From Bin87 sp965221295 (lineage in GTDB: Bacteria > Chloroflexota > Dehalococcoidia > Lucifugimonadales > UBA3495): 64,000 nt of DNA. Position numbers and translations under genes: made by a program. Positions 55,199 to 64,000 of the stretch are shown one piece after another (positions within the stretch are counted from its first letter, which is position 1; the number at the start of each line of letters is the position of its first letter). The notes under the pieces are model-generated. The model did no database searches, had not been told where the DNA came from, and saw only the letters and a list, made by a program, of their open reading frames with translations. Location: positions 1,240,001 through 1,304,000 of the forward strand of contig OZ244879.1 of the NCBI GenBank assembly GCA_965221295.1, read 5' to 3'.

Positions 55199-55867
55199 CT
55201 CCAACTCCGTAACGGCACATAGGCCGGGCAAAATGAGCGCGCAAACTCGGCGCAAGGCGCGGAACCCTAACACATCAGACATGGAAAATCAATGCAGTTT
55301 CCACCAGTGAGGGAATTTCGCTACTCGATTTCGAGGCTCGACTTCTGCGATCCCAGTCACTAAACTGCCGAATTTAGCTACACAGCTTTGAGTTTTCATC
55401 AACCATTTTGACGCGCCGGTCGACCGAAGCATCGCAGCAGGGAACCACACCGGAGCAAAAGGCGTGATCATCGCTCTAAAAGGAACCAGCTACGTTTCCC
55501 GCGCTCAATGGGTCGCAGCGGCCAACGCCCTAACGTTTGTGGTTGCCACCAGCAGCGCGATATTCATACTGCAGGGACCGCGTGGCCAGGCCCACCACCA
55601 TGGATAAAATCGAGAACCTTCGTGATTAGGTTCGCTTTGGCTGGTTAACGGCGGGGCTGCAGGAAAGCAGCCCTTTGCTCTTGGCCTCGCCTAACTTGGC
55701 GCGGCGCCCGCGTTTCGGGGGCTCCAACGCTTGGCCCAACGCTGTTCGGCCGGCGTCGGCCGACTTCTCGCCATCTCCCACGCCATTACAAGGTGTACGG
55801 CCCCGGTGGAGCCCAAGCATTCAGGTGTGGACCCTCGCGGTGGCGTCGGCGACCAGGGCGCCTCGAC
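55199..55867. other. Intergenic region between two minus-strand secreted-protein genes
   Basis: It should hold the promoter of the 55198 gene. No gene is supported: a 64-codon minus frame at 55820 and a start-less plus frame at 55388-55605 are noted but not convincing. From about 55,793 to 55,920 the minus-strand sequence is homologous to the 3' flank of the 36925 gene. Confidence 0.4.
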
Positions 55868-55914
55868 GAAAACAAACGGGCTGGCGGTCCTGTCTATGGT
55901 GGATCGCCAACCCG
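55868..55914 (-). terminator. Rho-independent terminator after the 2,545-aa gene
   Basis: On the minus strand CGGGTTGGCG (55914-55905) pairs with CGCCAGCCCG (55886-55877) through ten pairs including one wobble, followed by TTTGTTTTCG. It lies 35 bases past the stop and is homologous to the terminator at 44641. Confidence 0.75.
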
Positions 55915-55948
55915 TCGCCTGACAACTACATCGGCCTGCTGTCTAGCC

Positions 55949-58900
55949 TTAATTCCCCGTGACGAATTGCCACCCTCGGCCACTGGGCGCCGCCCCGTAG
56001 TCGTTGATCGTCCACACCTCCACGCAGTACTGCACGTTTGGCTTCATCGTCTGGTCCGGGCCGGTCTGCAACCCCAGACGCCAGAGCCCGCCGTGCTCAT
56101 TCAGCGTCGCCTCACCCTTCACCTCGCCCGGCGACAGCGGGCCGCGACCTCCCGTCCAGCCCTCGCAGGCGTCGCCGGTTAGCGCGATCCGGTAGCCCAC
56201 ACTCTTCGCCCGGTCGTAGGGGTTGGTCTCGAACCACAGCGCCACCGAGCCGTCGGAGATGATCGCCTCAGCCTTCTTGATGGGCTTGGACCTCGGCGCC
56301 TCTCCTCCCGGCATGTGAATGTCGTGCCAGCGGCGGGCGTCACTCTTCTCGCCCTCGGTGTTGATGAACCACACGTCGACGCAGACGCGCCCGTTGGGCC
56401 GGAACGCCCAGGTGTCCCGCCGGTCCAAGTCCAGCGTGTACACCCCGTCCTCCTCGGTCAGCGTAGCCCGGCCGTTGGTCTCATCCATCATAACGACGGA
56501 ATTGCCGAACCAATCGTGGCAGGCTTCGCCGGTCTTCGCGATGCGGTATCCCACACCGTCCACACGAACATCTTCATCGCCATCCGCCTTGCTGAAACGC
56601 AGCGTCAGAGCTCCCCGCGTGATGCTATGGGCCGCGTCGCCGTTCGCATAGTCCGGCCGGTGGCCGAAGGCATCGGAGGGACGTTGGCCGCCCAGCTCCC
56701 AGGTGGTCGCGTAGCCGTCGCCGTTGGTGTCAACCCGCAGGACGGTGTGCTGCGTAGAGTCGCCCAGGTCCCACAGGTTTGTATTCCAGGCGGAGAAAGC
56801 GCCCCGCTGCGACGGTTGCGGCCACTTTAGCGCCTCTTCGCTCACTTTGTTGCCGCCCAAGTCTTCATGGCTCTCCTTGCCCAGGAAGTAGCTGTCGGTG
56901 GTTACTCCAGCGCCAATCTGCTGACCGTTCATCGGCCCCAGATGGGCGTCGTCGTTCCGCCGCGTCTTGCCCAAGGAGTAGCTCTTATCCACCGTGCCCC
57001 AGTTGCGGCCCACCAGCGCGCCCTTGTACCAGCCGTCCCTTGGATTGTACGCGATGGTCGAACCGCCAACGTAGCTGTTCCTCACCGTGCCGACCGTGTG
57101 GTTGATGCCCACCAGGCCGCCCGCGCCATTGAGGCTCTTCACCCAATGGCAATCGGCCCACGACTGCTCCACCGTGCCGTGGTTGGATCCCACCAACCCG
57201 CCGGACACGTTGCGGCCCACCACGTCGCAGTTCGACTTTTCGAACGCGCTGTTGCGGACCACGCCCTGGTTGACAGCCACCAGCGCCCCCGCCACGTTCA
57301 CGCCGTAGATGCTGTTGTTGCTGCCCCAGACTTCGATGTCCACGCGGTTGAGGATCACTCCGTGAATCAGCGCGTCTCTGCCGGTGAACCCGAACAGTCC
57401 CACGTGGCTGTTTCTCTCGTTGCCCGAGACGCGGGACTGCCACAGGTTGCTGATGGTGTGTCCGTTGCCGTTGAACTCGGCGTTGTAGGAGGCCTCGTAG
57501 GATTGCCCGATGGATTCCCACTCGTTGTCATCCCAGCCTAGGTCGATGTCGGCCGTTAGCTCGTAGCCGTGGCAGGGTACGCCCACGCAGGGCGTGTTGG
57601 AGGAAACGCCGCCGTTGAGGGCGTTCCAGTAGTCGTCCCCATTGGATGCAGGTATGCCGTCGCCGTCCAGATCCCACCGGACGGCGCTCAACTGATCCCG
57701 GTTACCCAACTCGATCAGACCGTCGTTGTCCTTGTCCAGGTCCACGGCGGGAATCGCCGCGGTCCGAGTCTGGTTGCCGAACTCGGCCGACGTGGCCGTG
57801 CCGTCCCCGTTGGTGTCGTGCTTCAGCGCCGGGTACTGGCTGTGACTCCCAAAGTCCCAAACCTCCGAACTCCAGCGGTGGTAGATGCCCTGGTTCGACT
57901 GCAGCCGATTCTTGCTCTGTCCGCCGCCCACGGCGCTGGTGTCCCAGCCCGAGGTCTCGCGGTCCCAATAGCTGTGGCTGACCCAAGCGTAGTCGGTTTC
58001 CGCAGCGCCAACCAATCCGCCACCCAAGGCCGGTTCCGTGGTCTGCACCAGGCCCGCGGCGTAGCTGTTCGCGATCCACGGTTGGTTGGTTCCGCTGGCG
58101 CTCAGCGTACCCACCAACCCGCCAGCGCTGCTGTCGTCTCCCGTCGAAGTGACCTTCACCAACGAGTAGCTGTCCCGAATGGTGTCGCGCTCGCTGGGGT
58201 GGCCGCTGGCCTCGCCCACCAGACCGCCCACGGCTGTGTCGTCGCCGTTGCCGGTCACTTTCCCGGTGGCGTAGCTGTTCCTGATGGAGGAGCGGTTCGC
58301 CAGCCCGGCGAAGGCTCCCGCGTCGCCGCCGGCCGTGATGTCCAAGGCCTGGAGACCCAGGTTGCGAACGTCGGCCCCTCCGGTCAGTTTCCCGAAGAGG
58401 CCAGCGGAACCGCGGCCGGTCCGGTTGAGGTACAGGTTGCTGATGGCGCGACCGTTCCCCTCCAGGACGCCGGTGTAGCTGCCGATGGGATACCAGCCCG
58501 CGCCGCCGTTCCAGTAGGCGTCGCCGGAGTCGGCCTGGCTGTTGTTGTTGGTGTCGAAAGTCAGGTCCGTCACCAGCTCGTAGCCTTGGCAGGACGCGCC
58601 CACGCAAGATACGGGCAATCCAGTACGCCACGAGGCAAACGCATGGGCATAGCGCTCGGCATCGCCGCCGGTCGCCACTCCGTCGCCGTTGGCGTCCCAG
58701 CGGATGGCGTTCAATTGCGCCAGCGTCAATACCTCGACCAATCCGTCATCGTCGAGGTCAAGATCGTATGTGAAGTTGGGCGCCGAGCGCGGCTGAGTGC
58801 CGAACTCAGCAACGGTGGCAGTCCCATCCCCATTGGTATCGTACTTCAGGGCCGGGTACTGTGTCGCTGTTCCGAAGTCCCACGCGGTCGAGCTCCAATC

Positions 58901-61900
58901 CGAATAGATGCCGGTGGCCGATGTGGGCGACTGCAATTCCTGCTTGGTCTTGTCCAGGCCGTCGTCGGCGTTGCCGTCCCCGTCGTCTGAGCTGGTGAGC
59001 CAACCCGTAGTATCAGAGTCCCAGTAGCTATCGTCGATCTTGGAACCGGGAATTCCCGTATGTCCAACCAGACCGCCGGCCCGGGACGGGTATCGGGCCT
59101 GCACGGCGCCTGCGGCGAAGCTGTTGATGATCCGGGCAGTACTGGACTGGTTCACGTGCATGGATCCCGCCAGCCCGCCGACATTGGCTCCTACTCCGGT
59201 CGAGGTGACATTTACCAGGGAGTAGCTGTCCCGGATGGTGTCCTTGCCGCTGGGGTGGCCGCTGGCCTCTCCCACGAAGCCGCCCACGGAGTCGCCATTG
59301 CTATAGACATCAATTGACCCGGTGGCGTAGCTGTTGCTGATGGACGCGCGGGTTACGAGCCCGGCGAAGGCTCCGGCGTCGCCGTTGGACGTGATGTTCA
59401 CGTTGGTCAGACCCAAGTTGCGGACGATGGCCCCGTCGGTGAGGCGGCTGAACAGGCCGGAGCGTCCCCGCTCCGTGCGGTTGATGTACAAGTTGTCGAT
59501 GGCGTGGCCGTTGCCCTCCAAGACGCCAGAGTAGCTCCAGATGGGCGCCCAGCCTACGCCGTTGTTCCAGTAGGTGTCGCCGGCGATGTCAGTCCGGCTG
59601 TCGTCGTTGGTGTCGAAGTCCAGGTCCGCCGTCAGTTCATAGCCCTTGCACCCGTCGTCGGGGCACCCCATGCCAATAGCGGCTTTGGGAAATGGGGTCA
59701 GGTATTTCGTTGCGTTCTCGGCTTGGTCGCTGTCGCCGCTGCCGTTGAGGTCCCAACGCATGGCGTCGAATTGGGCCAGAGTGGCGACCTCAATGAGGCC
59801 GTCGTCGTCGGTGTCGTAGTCCGTCCGCTGGGAGCCAACCTCCAGCGCCGTCCGAGTACCGTCGCCGTCGAAGTCTATCTTCAGCGCCGGATACTGCACC
59901 GGCCCGCCGAATTCCCACCGGTCGGCGTCGGCGTTCCAATTGCCGTAGATGCCGGTATGGCTGGTGGGAGCCTGCAACTCGGCGGTCGTCTTGGCCGTCC
60001 CGCCGGCGCTCATGGCTTGACCGCTGGCCTGGGTGTCCCAGTAGCTGTCGGTTATCGTCCCGGAGTCGTTGCTGCCCAGCAGCCCGCCGACCGCCGGCAC
60101 GACATCTGCGTCGGAGACAGTTCCGGACACGGCGCCGATGGCGTAAGTATTCGTGATCGAGCCGTTGAAGTTGCTGCCCACCAGTCCACCGGCCGCCACA
60201 TTGCTGCCAGCGCCGGTGGCGGTCGCGGTGACCGCTCCCGTCGCGTAAGAGGCCTCTATGGGGCCGGCATCGTTGCTGCCCACCAGCCCGCCGACCGCCA
60301 CGGTGATTCTGTCGCGGGTGGCCGTCCCGGTGACGGCGCCAGCGGCCAGGGTGAACGTCAGCTCGCCGCCTTGGTTGTTGCCCACCAACCCGCCGACATG
60401 GTTGCCTCCCGATACGGAAGCGCCGGAGTAGCTGTCCTCAATCGGCGCATCGTTGGCCCCGACCAGGCCGCCCACGTTGTCGCCTCCCGTCGCCGATCCG
60501 GTGGCGGAGATCAACGAGAGCTTCGCCTTGTTGAAGCCCACCAGCAGGCCGACGTTGTTGGCGCTGCTGGGTCCGCTGACCCGCGCGTTCTCCAACTTTA
60601 CGTTTCTGATGGCGTTTTCGTTCTCTTCTTCACCATCGGCGGCGCCGAACAGGCCGAGATAGCCCGACGCGCCGCCGCTGATGAACAGATTGCTGATGGT
60701 GTGGCCGTTGCCGTCGAATATCGTGTTGAACTCGGCGCCGTCGTTTTCGTCGTAGGTTCCGATGGGTATCCAACCACTGCCGTTGTTCCAGTAGGCGTCG
60801 CCGGCGATGTCGGTCCGGCCGTCGTCGTTGGTGTCGAAGTCCAGGTCTGCCGTCAGTTCATAGCCCCTGCACCCTTCGTCGTGAGGGCATCCCATGCGAA
60901 TAGCGGCTTTGGGAAATGGGGTCAGGTATTTCGTTGCGTTCTCGGCTTTGTCGCTGTCGCCGCTGCCGTTGAGGTCCCAACGCATGGCGTCGAATTGGGC
61001 TAGAGTGGCGACCTCAATGAGGCCGTTGTCGTCGGTGTCGTAGTCTGTCCGCTGGGAGCCAACCTCCAGCGCCGTCCGAGTACCGTCGCCGTCGAAATCT
61101 ATCTTCAGCGCCGGATACTGCACCGGCCCGCCGAAGTCCCACTTGGCGGCGCTCCAGGAGGCGTAGATGCCGGTCGCGCTGGTGGGAGCCTGCAACTCGG
61201 CGGTGGTCTTGGCCGTCCCGCCGGCGCTCATGGCTTGACCGCTGGCCTGGGTGTCCCAGTAGCTGTCGGTTATCGTCCCGGAGTCGTTGCTGCCCAGCAG
61301 CCCGCCGACCGCCGCTACGATGTCGGTGTCGGAGACAGTTCCGGACACGGCGCCGATGGCGTAGGCATTCGTGATCGAGCCGTTGAAGTTGCTGCCCACC
61401 AGTCCACCGGCCGCCACATTGCTGCCGTCGCCGGTGACGGTTGCGGTCACCGCTCCCGTTGCGTAAGAGGCCTCTATGGGGCCGGCATCGTTGCTGCCCA
61501 CCAGCCCGCCGACCGCCACGGTGATTCTGTTGCCGGTGGCCGTTCCGGTGACGGCGCCAGCCGCCAGGGTGACCGTCAACCCGCCACCTTGGTTGTTGCC
61601 CACCAGCCCTCCGACGTGGTTGCCTCCCGAAACGGAAGCGCCGGAGTAGCTGTCCTCAATCGGCGCATCGTTGGCCCCGACCAAGCCGCCCACGTTGTCG
61701 CCTCCCGTCACCGATCCGGTGGCGGAGATCAACGAGAGCTTCGCCTTGTTGAAGCCCACCAGCAGGCCGACGTTGTTGGCGCTGCTGGGTCCGCTGACCC
61801 GCGCGTTCTCCAACTTGACGTTTCTGATGGCGTTATCGTTCTCTTCTTCGCCATCGGCGTAGCCGAACAGGCCGAGATAGCCCGCCGACCCGCCGCTGAT

Positions 61901-63586
61901 GAACAGATTGCTGATGGTGTGGCCGTTGCCGTCGAATATCGTGTTGAACTCGGCGCCGTCGTTTTCGTCGTAAGTTCCGATGGGCGTCCAACCGCTGCCG
62001 TTGTTCCAGTAGGTATCGCCAACGATGTCGGTCCGGCCGTCGTCGTTGGTGTCGAAGTCCAAATCCGCCGTCAGTTCATAGCCCCTGCACCCTTCGTCGT
62101 GAGGGCATCCCATGCCAATAGCGGCTTTTGGAAATGGGGTCAGGTATTTCGATGCGTTCTCGGCTTTGTCGCTGTCGCCGCTGCCGTTGAGGTCCCAACG
62201 CATGGCGTCGAATTGGGCCAGAGTGGCGACCTCAATCAGGCCGTTGTCGTCGGTGTCGTAGTCTGTCCGCTGGGAGCCAACCTCCAGCGCCGTCCGAGTA
62301 CCGTCGCCGTCGAAATCTATCTTCAGCGCCGGATACTGCACCGGCCCACCGAAGTCCCACTTGGCGGCGCTCCAGGAGGCGTAGATGCCGGTATGGCTGG
62401 TGGGAGCCTGCAACTCAGCGGTCGTCTTGGCCGTCCCGCCGGCGCTCATGGTTTGACCGCTGGTCTGGGTGTCCCAGTAGCTGTCGGTTATGGTCCCGGA
62501 GGCGTTGCTGCCCAGCAACCCGCCGACCGCCGGTACGATGCTGGCGTCGGAGACAGTTCCGGACACGGCGCCGATGGCGTAAGTATTCGTGATCGAGCCG
62601 TTGAAGTTGATGCCCACCAGTCCACCGGCCAGCACATTGCTGCCGTCGCCGGTGATGGTCGCGGTCACCGCTCCCGTTGCGTAAGAGGCCACTATGGGGC
62701 CGGTGGCGTTGCTGCCCACCAGCCCGCCGACCGCCACGATGGTTCCGTGGCCGGTGGCCGTTCCGGTGACGGCGCCAGCCGCCAGGGTGACACTCAGCTC
62801 GCCGGCGTCGTTGCTGCCCACCAGGCCGCCCACGTTGTCGCGTCCCGATACGGAAGCGCTGGAGTAGCTGTCCTCAATCGGCGCATAGTTGGCCCCGACC
62901 AGGCCGCCCACGTTGTCGCCTCCCGTCACCGATCCGGTGGCGGAAATCAACGAGAGCTTCGCCTCGTTGTAGCCCACCAGCAGGCCGACGTGCCTGGCGC
63001 TGCTGGATCCGTTGACCCGCGCGTTCTCCAACTTTACGTTTCTGATGGCGTTATCGTTCTCTTCTTCGCCATCGGCGTAGCCGAACAGGCCGAGATAGTC
63101 CGAAGCGCCGCCGCTGATGAACAGATTGCTGATGGTGTGGCCGTTGCCGTCGAATATCGTGTTGAACTCAGCGCCGTCGTTTTCGTCGTAAGTTCCGATG
63201 GGCGTCCAACCGCTTCCGTTGTTCCAGTAGGTGTCGCCAACGATGTCGGTCCGGCCGTCGTCGTTGGTATCGAAGTCCAAATCCGCCGTCAGTTCATATC
63301 CCTTGCACCCGTCGTCAGGGCACCCCATTCCGGTCTCCGGGTTGGGGAAGGCCGCCACGTAATCTGCGCTGTCGCTAGGCCCAGCCACCCCGTTGCCGTC
63401 CGTGTCCCAGCGCATGGCGTTGAGCTGGGCCAGGGTGGAAACATCGATCAGGCCGTCATTGTCGATGTCGTAGTCCACTGTGGAGCCTTGGCCGGCGGCG
63501 CTGCCGGCGAACATCGCCCCAGCTGCGATGACCAGCAACGCAACCATGGCAACCCAGATGGAGATTCGGCGGTGAATACTGACCAT
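55949..63586 (-). CDS. Giant secreted GLUG-repeat protein (2,545 aa)
   Basis: ATG 63586 is preferred to the frame's first start at 63757: GGAGG lies seven bases upstream and a signal peptide begins there (IWVAMVALLVIAAGAMF..AAGQG). Six modules follow, with headers at 63475, 62263, 61045, 59821, about 58770 and about 57750. The first three modules are near-copies. Each has an Asp-rich header, a second DFDTNDDGRTDI loop, NGHTISNLFISGG, a GLUG array (GGDNVGGLVGANDAPIEDSY) and a closing segment. The C-terminus holds two two-Cys domains (ACHDWF...VCVDVWFIN; ACEGW...YCVEVWTIND) closely matching those of the plus-strand gene at 36925. No LRR or FN3 part is present. It is probably exported; function unknown. 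Confidence 0.92.
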   Translation of the reverse strand: MVSIHRRISIWVAMVALLVIAAGAMFAGSAAGQGSTVDYDIDNDGLIDVSTLAQLNAMRWDTDGNGVAGPSDSADYVAAFPNPETGMGCPDDGCKGYELTADLDFDTNDDGRTDIVGDTYWNNGSGWTPIGTYDENDGAEFNTIFDGNGHTISNLFISGGASDYLGLFGYADGEEENDNAIRNVKLENARVNGSSSARHVGLLVGYNEAKLSLISATGSVTGGDNVGGLVGANYAPIEDSYSSASVSGRDNVGGLVGSNDAGELSVTLAAGAVTGTATGHGTIVAVGGLVGSNATGPIVASYATGAVTATITGDGSNVLAGGLVGINFNGSITNTYAIGAVSGTVSDASIVPAVGGLLGSNASGTITDSYWDTQTSGQTMSAGGTAKTTAELQAPTSHTGIYASWSAAKWDFGGPVQYPALKIDFDGDGTRTALEVGSQRTDYDTDDNGLIEVATLAQFDAMRWDLNGSGDSDKAENASKYLTPFPKAAIGMGCPHDEGCRGYELTADLDFDTNDDGRTDIVGDTYWNNGSGWTPIGTYDENDGAEFNTIFDGNGHTISNLFISGGSAGYLGLFGYADGEEENDNAIRNVKLENARVSGPSSANNVGLLVGFNKAKLSLISATGSVTGGDNVGGLVGANDAPIEDSYSGASVSGGNHVGGLVGNNQGGGLTVTLAAGAVTGTATGNRITVAVGGLVGSNDAGPIEASYATGAVTATVTGDGSNVAAGGLVGSNFNGSITNAYAIGAVSGTVSDTDIVAAVGGLLGSNDSGTITDSYWDTQASGQAMSAGGTAKTTAELQAPTSATGIYASWSAAKWDFGGPVQYPALKIDFDGDGTRTALEVGSQRTDYDTDDNGLIEVATLAQFDAMRWDLNGSGDSDKAENATKYLTPFPKAAIRMGCPHDEGCRGYELTADLDFDTNDDGRTDIAGDAYWNNGSGWIPIGTYDENDGAEFNTIFDGNGHTISNLFISGGASGYLGLFGAADGEEENENAIRNVKLENARVSGPSSANNVGLLVGFNKAKLSLISATGSATGGDNVGGLVGANDAPIEDSYSGASVSGGNHVGGLVGNNQGGELTFTLAAGAVTGTATRDRITVAVGGLVGSNDAGPIEASYATGAVTATATGAGSNVAAGGLVGSNFNGSITNTYAIGAVSGTVSDADVVPAVGGLLGSNDSGTITDSYWDTQASGQAMSAGGTAKTTAELQAPTSHTGIYGNWNADADRWEFGGPVQYPALKIDFDGDGTRTALEVGSQRTDYDTDDDGLIEVATLAQFDAMRWDLNGSGDSDQAENATKYLTPFPKAAIGMGCPDDGCKGYELTADLDFDTNDDSRTDIAGDTYWNNGVGWAPIWSYSGVLEGNGHAIDNLYINRTERGRSGLFSRLTDGAIVRNLGLTNVNITSNGDAGAFAGLVTRASISNSYATGSIDVYSNGDSVGGFVGEASGHPSGKDTIRDSYSLVNVTSTGVGANVGGLAGSMHVNQSSTARIINSFAAGAVQARYPSRAGGLVGHTGIPGSKIDDSYWDSDTTGWLTSSDDGDGNADDGLDKTKQELQSPTSATGIYSDWSSTAWDFGTATQYPALKYDTNGDGTATVAEFGTQPRSAPNFTYDLDLDDDGLVEVLTLAQLNAIRWDANGDGVATGGDAERYAHAFASWRTGLPVSCVGASCQGYELVTDLTFDTNNNSQADSGDAYWNGGAGWYPIGSYTGVLEGNGRAISNLYLNRTGRGSAGLFGKLTGGADVRNLGLQALDITAGGDAGAFAGLANRSSIRNSYATGKVTGNGDDTAVGGLVGEASGHPSERDTIRDSYSLVKVTSTGDDSSAGGLVGTLSASGTNQPWIANSYAAGLVQTTEPALGGGLVGAAETDYAWVSHSYWDRETSGWDTSAVGGGQSKNRLQSNQGIYHRWSSEVWDFGSHSQYPALKHDTNGDGTATSAEFGNQTRTAAIPAVDLDKDNDGLIELGNRDQLSAVRWDLDGDGIPASNGDDYWNALNGGVSSNTPCVGVPCHGYELTADIDLGWDDNEWESIGQSYEASYNAEFNGNGHTISNLWQSRVSGNERNSHVGLFGFTGRDALIHGVILNRVDIEVWGSNNSIYGVNVAGALVAVNQGVVRNSAFEKSNCDVVGRNVSGGLVGSNHGTVEQSWADCHWVKSLNGAGGLVGINHTVGTVRNSYVGGSTIAYNPRDGWYKGALVGRNWGTVDKSYSLGKTRRNDDAHLGPMNGQQIGAGVTTDSYFLGKESHEDLGGNKVSEEALKWPQPSQRGAFSAWNTNLWDLGDSTQHTVLRVDTNGDGYATTWELGGQRPSDAFGHRPDYANGDAAHSITRGALTLRFSKADGDEDVRVDGVGYRIAKTGEACHDWFGNSVVMMDETNGRATLTEEDGVYTLDLDRRDTWAFRPNGRVCVDVWFINTEGEKSDARRWHDIHMPGGEAPRSKPIKKAEAIISDGSVALWFETNPYDRAKSVGYRIALTGDACEGWTGGRGPLSPGEVKGEATLNEHGGLWRLGLQTGPDQTMKPNVQYCVEVWTINDYGAAPSGRGWQFVTGN
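59822..61045 (-). repeat. Tandem module repeat, copy 3 (1,224 bp)
   Basis: This is the most divergent of three successive copies. It is two codons longer, with a changed closing segment (GNWNADADRWEFGG instead of ASWSAAKWDFGG). Confidence 0.85.
61046..62263 (-). repeat. Tandem module repeat, copy 2 (1,218 bp)
   Basis: Header to header the copy measures 1,218 bases. Long stretches are identical to copy 3, for example around the GTAGCTGTCGGTTATCGTCC mark at 60041 and 61259. Confidence 0.87.
62264..63475 (-). repeat. Tandem module repeat, copy 1 (1,212 bp)
   Basis: This is the first module after the signal peptide. Its header differs (DYDIDNDGLIDVSTLAQLNA against DYDTDDNGLIEVATLAQFDA), but the GLUG array and closing part match copies 2 and 3. 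Confidence 0.85.
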
Positions 63587-63849
63587 AGGGTTGCCTCCGA
63601 TAAGGACATCAAGACGTTTGCTGCGATTTCGACGCACGCTCGATTCTATGGCAGGTTGTGAACCTCCGCAACACCATTTCAGAAATTGAGGCACTCGGCG
63701 TTCATTCCGGCCTGCTCCCCAGGCTCGAAGGGACAAGCCGCGACCCCGCCGCCCCACCCGCTGGCAAGGGGGCAGCGACCAGAGCCTCGGGCCAGCAAAC
63801 GTCCCGTCGCCAAGCTAGGCGGAAGCCTCATTCCACGTAGCGGACGTTC

Positions 63850-64000
63850 TTGGGGCGGGCCTTGCCGCCGTGGACGGACGGCTTGGAGCATCCCTACCGG
63901 CAGATGCTGGAATTGGGAAGCGGCGGCCGGGTCAAGCTGCTGGAAAAGGACGATCCATTCACCCGGTCGGACGTCGAGAACTATCTGTGCGTCATGCTGC
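63850..64000 (+). CDS. Possible partial gene at the window edge
   Basis: A plus-strand frame opens after a TAG at 63838 and runs to the end. It has TTG codons at 63850 and 63862 but no ATG near its beginning. The peptide WTDGLEHPYRQMLELGSGGR then VKLLEKDDPFTRSDVENYL looks protein-like, but I do not recognise a family. It is divergent from the 63586 gene. Confidence 0.3.
   Translation, partial: MGRALPPWTDGLEHPYRQMLELGSGGRVKLLEKDDPFTRSDVENYLCVML

Noticed and set aside
55388..55605. Start-less plus-strand frame (AAGNHTGAKGVIIALKGTSY)
   Set aside because: It reads like a protein fragment, but there is no ATG and no family could be assigned; about 70 codons is within chance at this GC.
59504..63661. 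Plus-strand frames of 499 and 808 codons opposite the 2,545-aa gene, and 473 codons at 57569-58990
   Set aside because: They mirror the tandem repeats of the minus-strand gene, start or end inside its modules, and encode low-complexity Val/Ala/Asp/His-rich sequence.

Overview
This is one high-GC (roughly 60 %) bacterial window with many remodelled genes. Flavin/F420-type luciferase-like and molybdo-hydroxylase enzymes, retropepsin-like proteases, Uma2 proteins, and very large secreted GLUG/leucine-rich-repeat proteins with 'DxDxDGLIEVSNLAQLNAMRWDLDGDG'-type headers occur together. From memory of such families this best fits an uncultured Chloroflexota of the SAR202/Dehalococcoidia type. That assignment is inference: no rRNA or taxonomic marker is present.

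Layout. (1) 1-9.8 kb, mostly minus strand, looks like ordinary metabolic and housekeeping DNA: a luciferase-like monooxygenase (cut by the window edge), an aldo/keto reductase, a Gal80-like Gfo/Idh/MocA oxidoreductase, an overlapping Uma2-Nudix-GNAT cluster, a MoaD-like protein, a cytochrome c lipoprotein, a retropepsin-like protease, an AT-richer orphan gene, and a lone xanthine-dehydrogenase-type molybdenum subunit. (2) 10.5-25.9 kb is a mobile/defence island starting at a tRNA-Gln(CUG) gene. It holds a serine recombinase that has lost its catalytic domain, a type I restriction-modification system (hsdR, hsdS, hsdM) with HicAB-type toxin-antitoxin genes inserted in it, a 1,730-residue DEDD exonuclease-RecQ-UvrD fusion helicase, and a frameshifted IS256-family element. 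(3) 26.0-44.6 kb holds two giant secreted proteins (3,445 and 2,559 aa) built from calcium-binding-like headers and GLUG repeats. (4) 45.4-51.2 kb is a second accessory stretch: an HTH-like gene with a truncated aspartyl protease, a PD-(D/E)XK nuclease-like gene divergent from an XRE-ImmA/IrrE gene, remnants of PIN, AbiEi and DUF433 genes, and one intact VapBC-like pair with a clear operator. (5) 51.4-63.6 kb, minus strand, holds two more secreted proteins of the same family (1,254 and 2,545 aa).

How it fits together. The four secreted proteins share signal peptides, headers, GLUG arrays, closing segments and a recurring C-terminal domain with two conserved cysteines. Long tandem internal duplications (2,388 bp in one gene, about 1.2 kb three times in another), a mosaic gene joining parts of the others, and homologous terminators show that recombination actively reshapes them. 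The hsd genes, the fusion helicase and the 46-51 kb genes form two islands probably concerned with defence against foreign DNA; both contain fresh deletion scars. Nothing here can be assigned a demonstrated function from sequence alone beyond recognised families.
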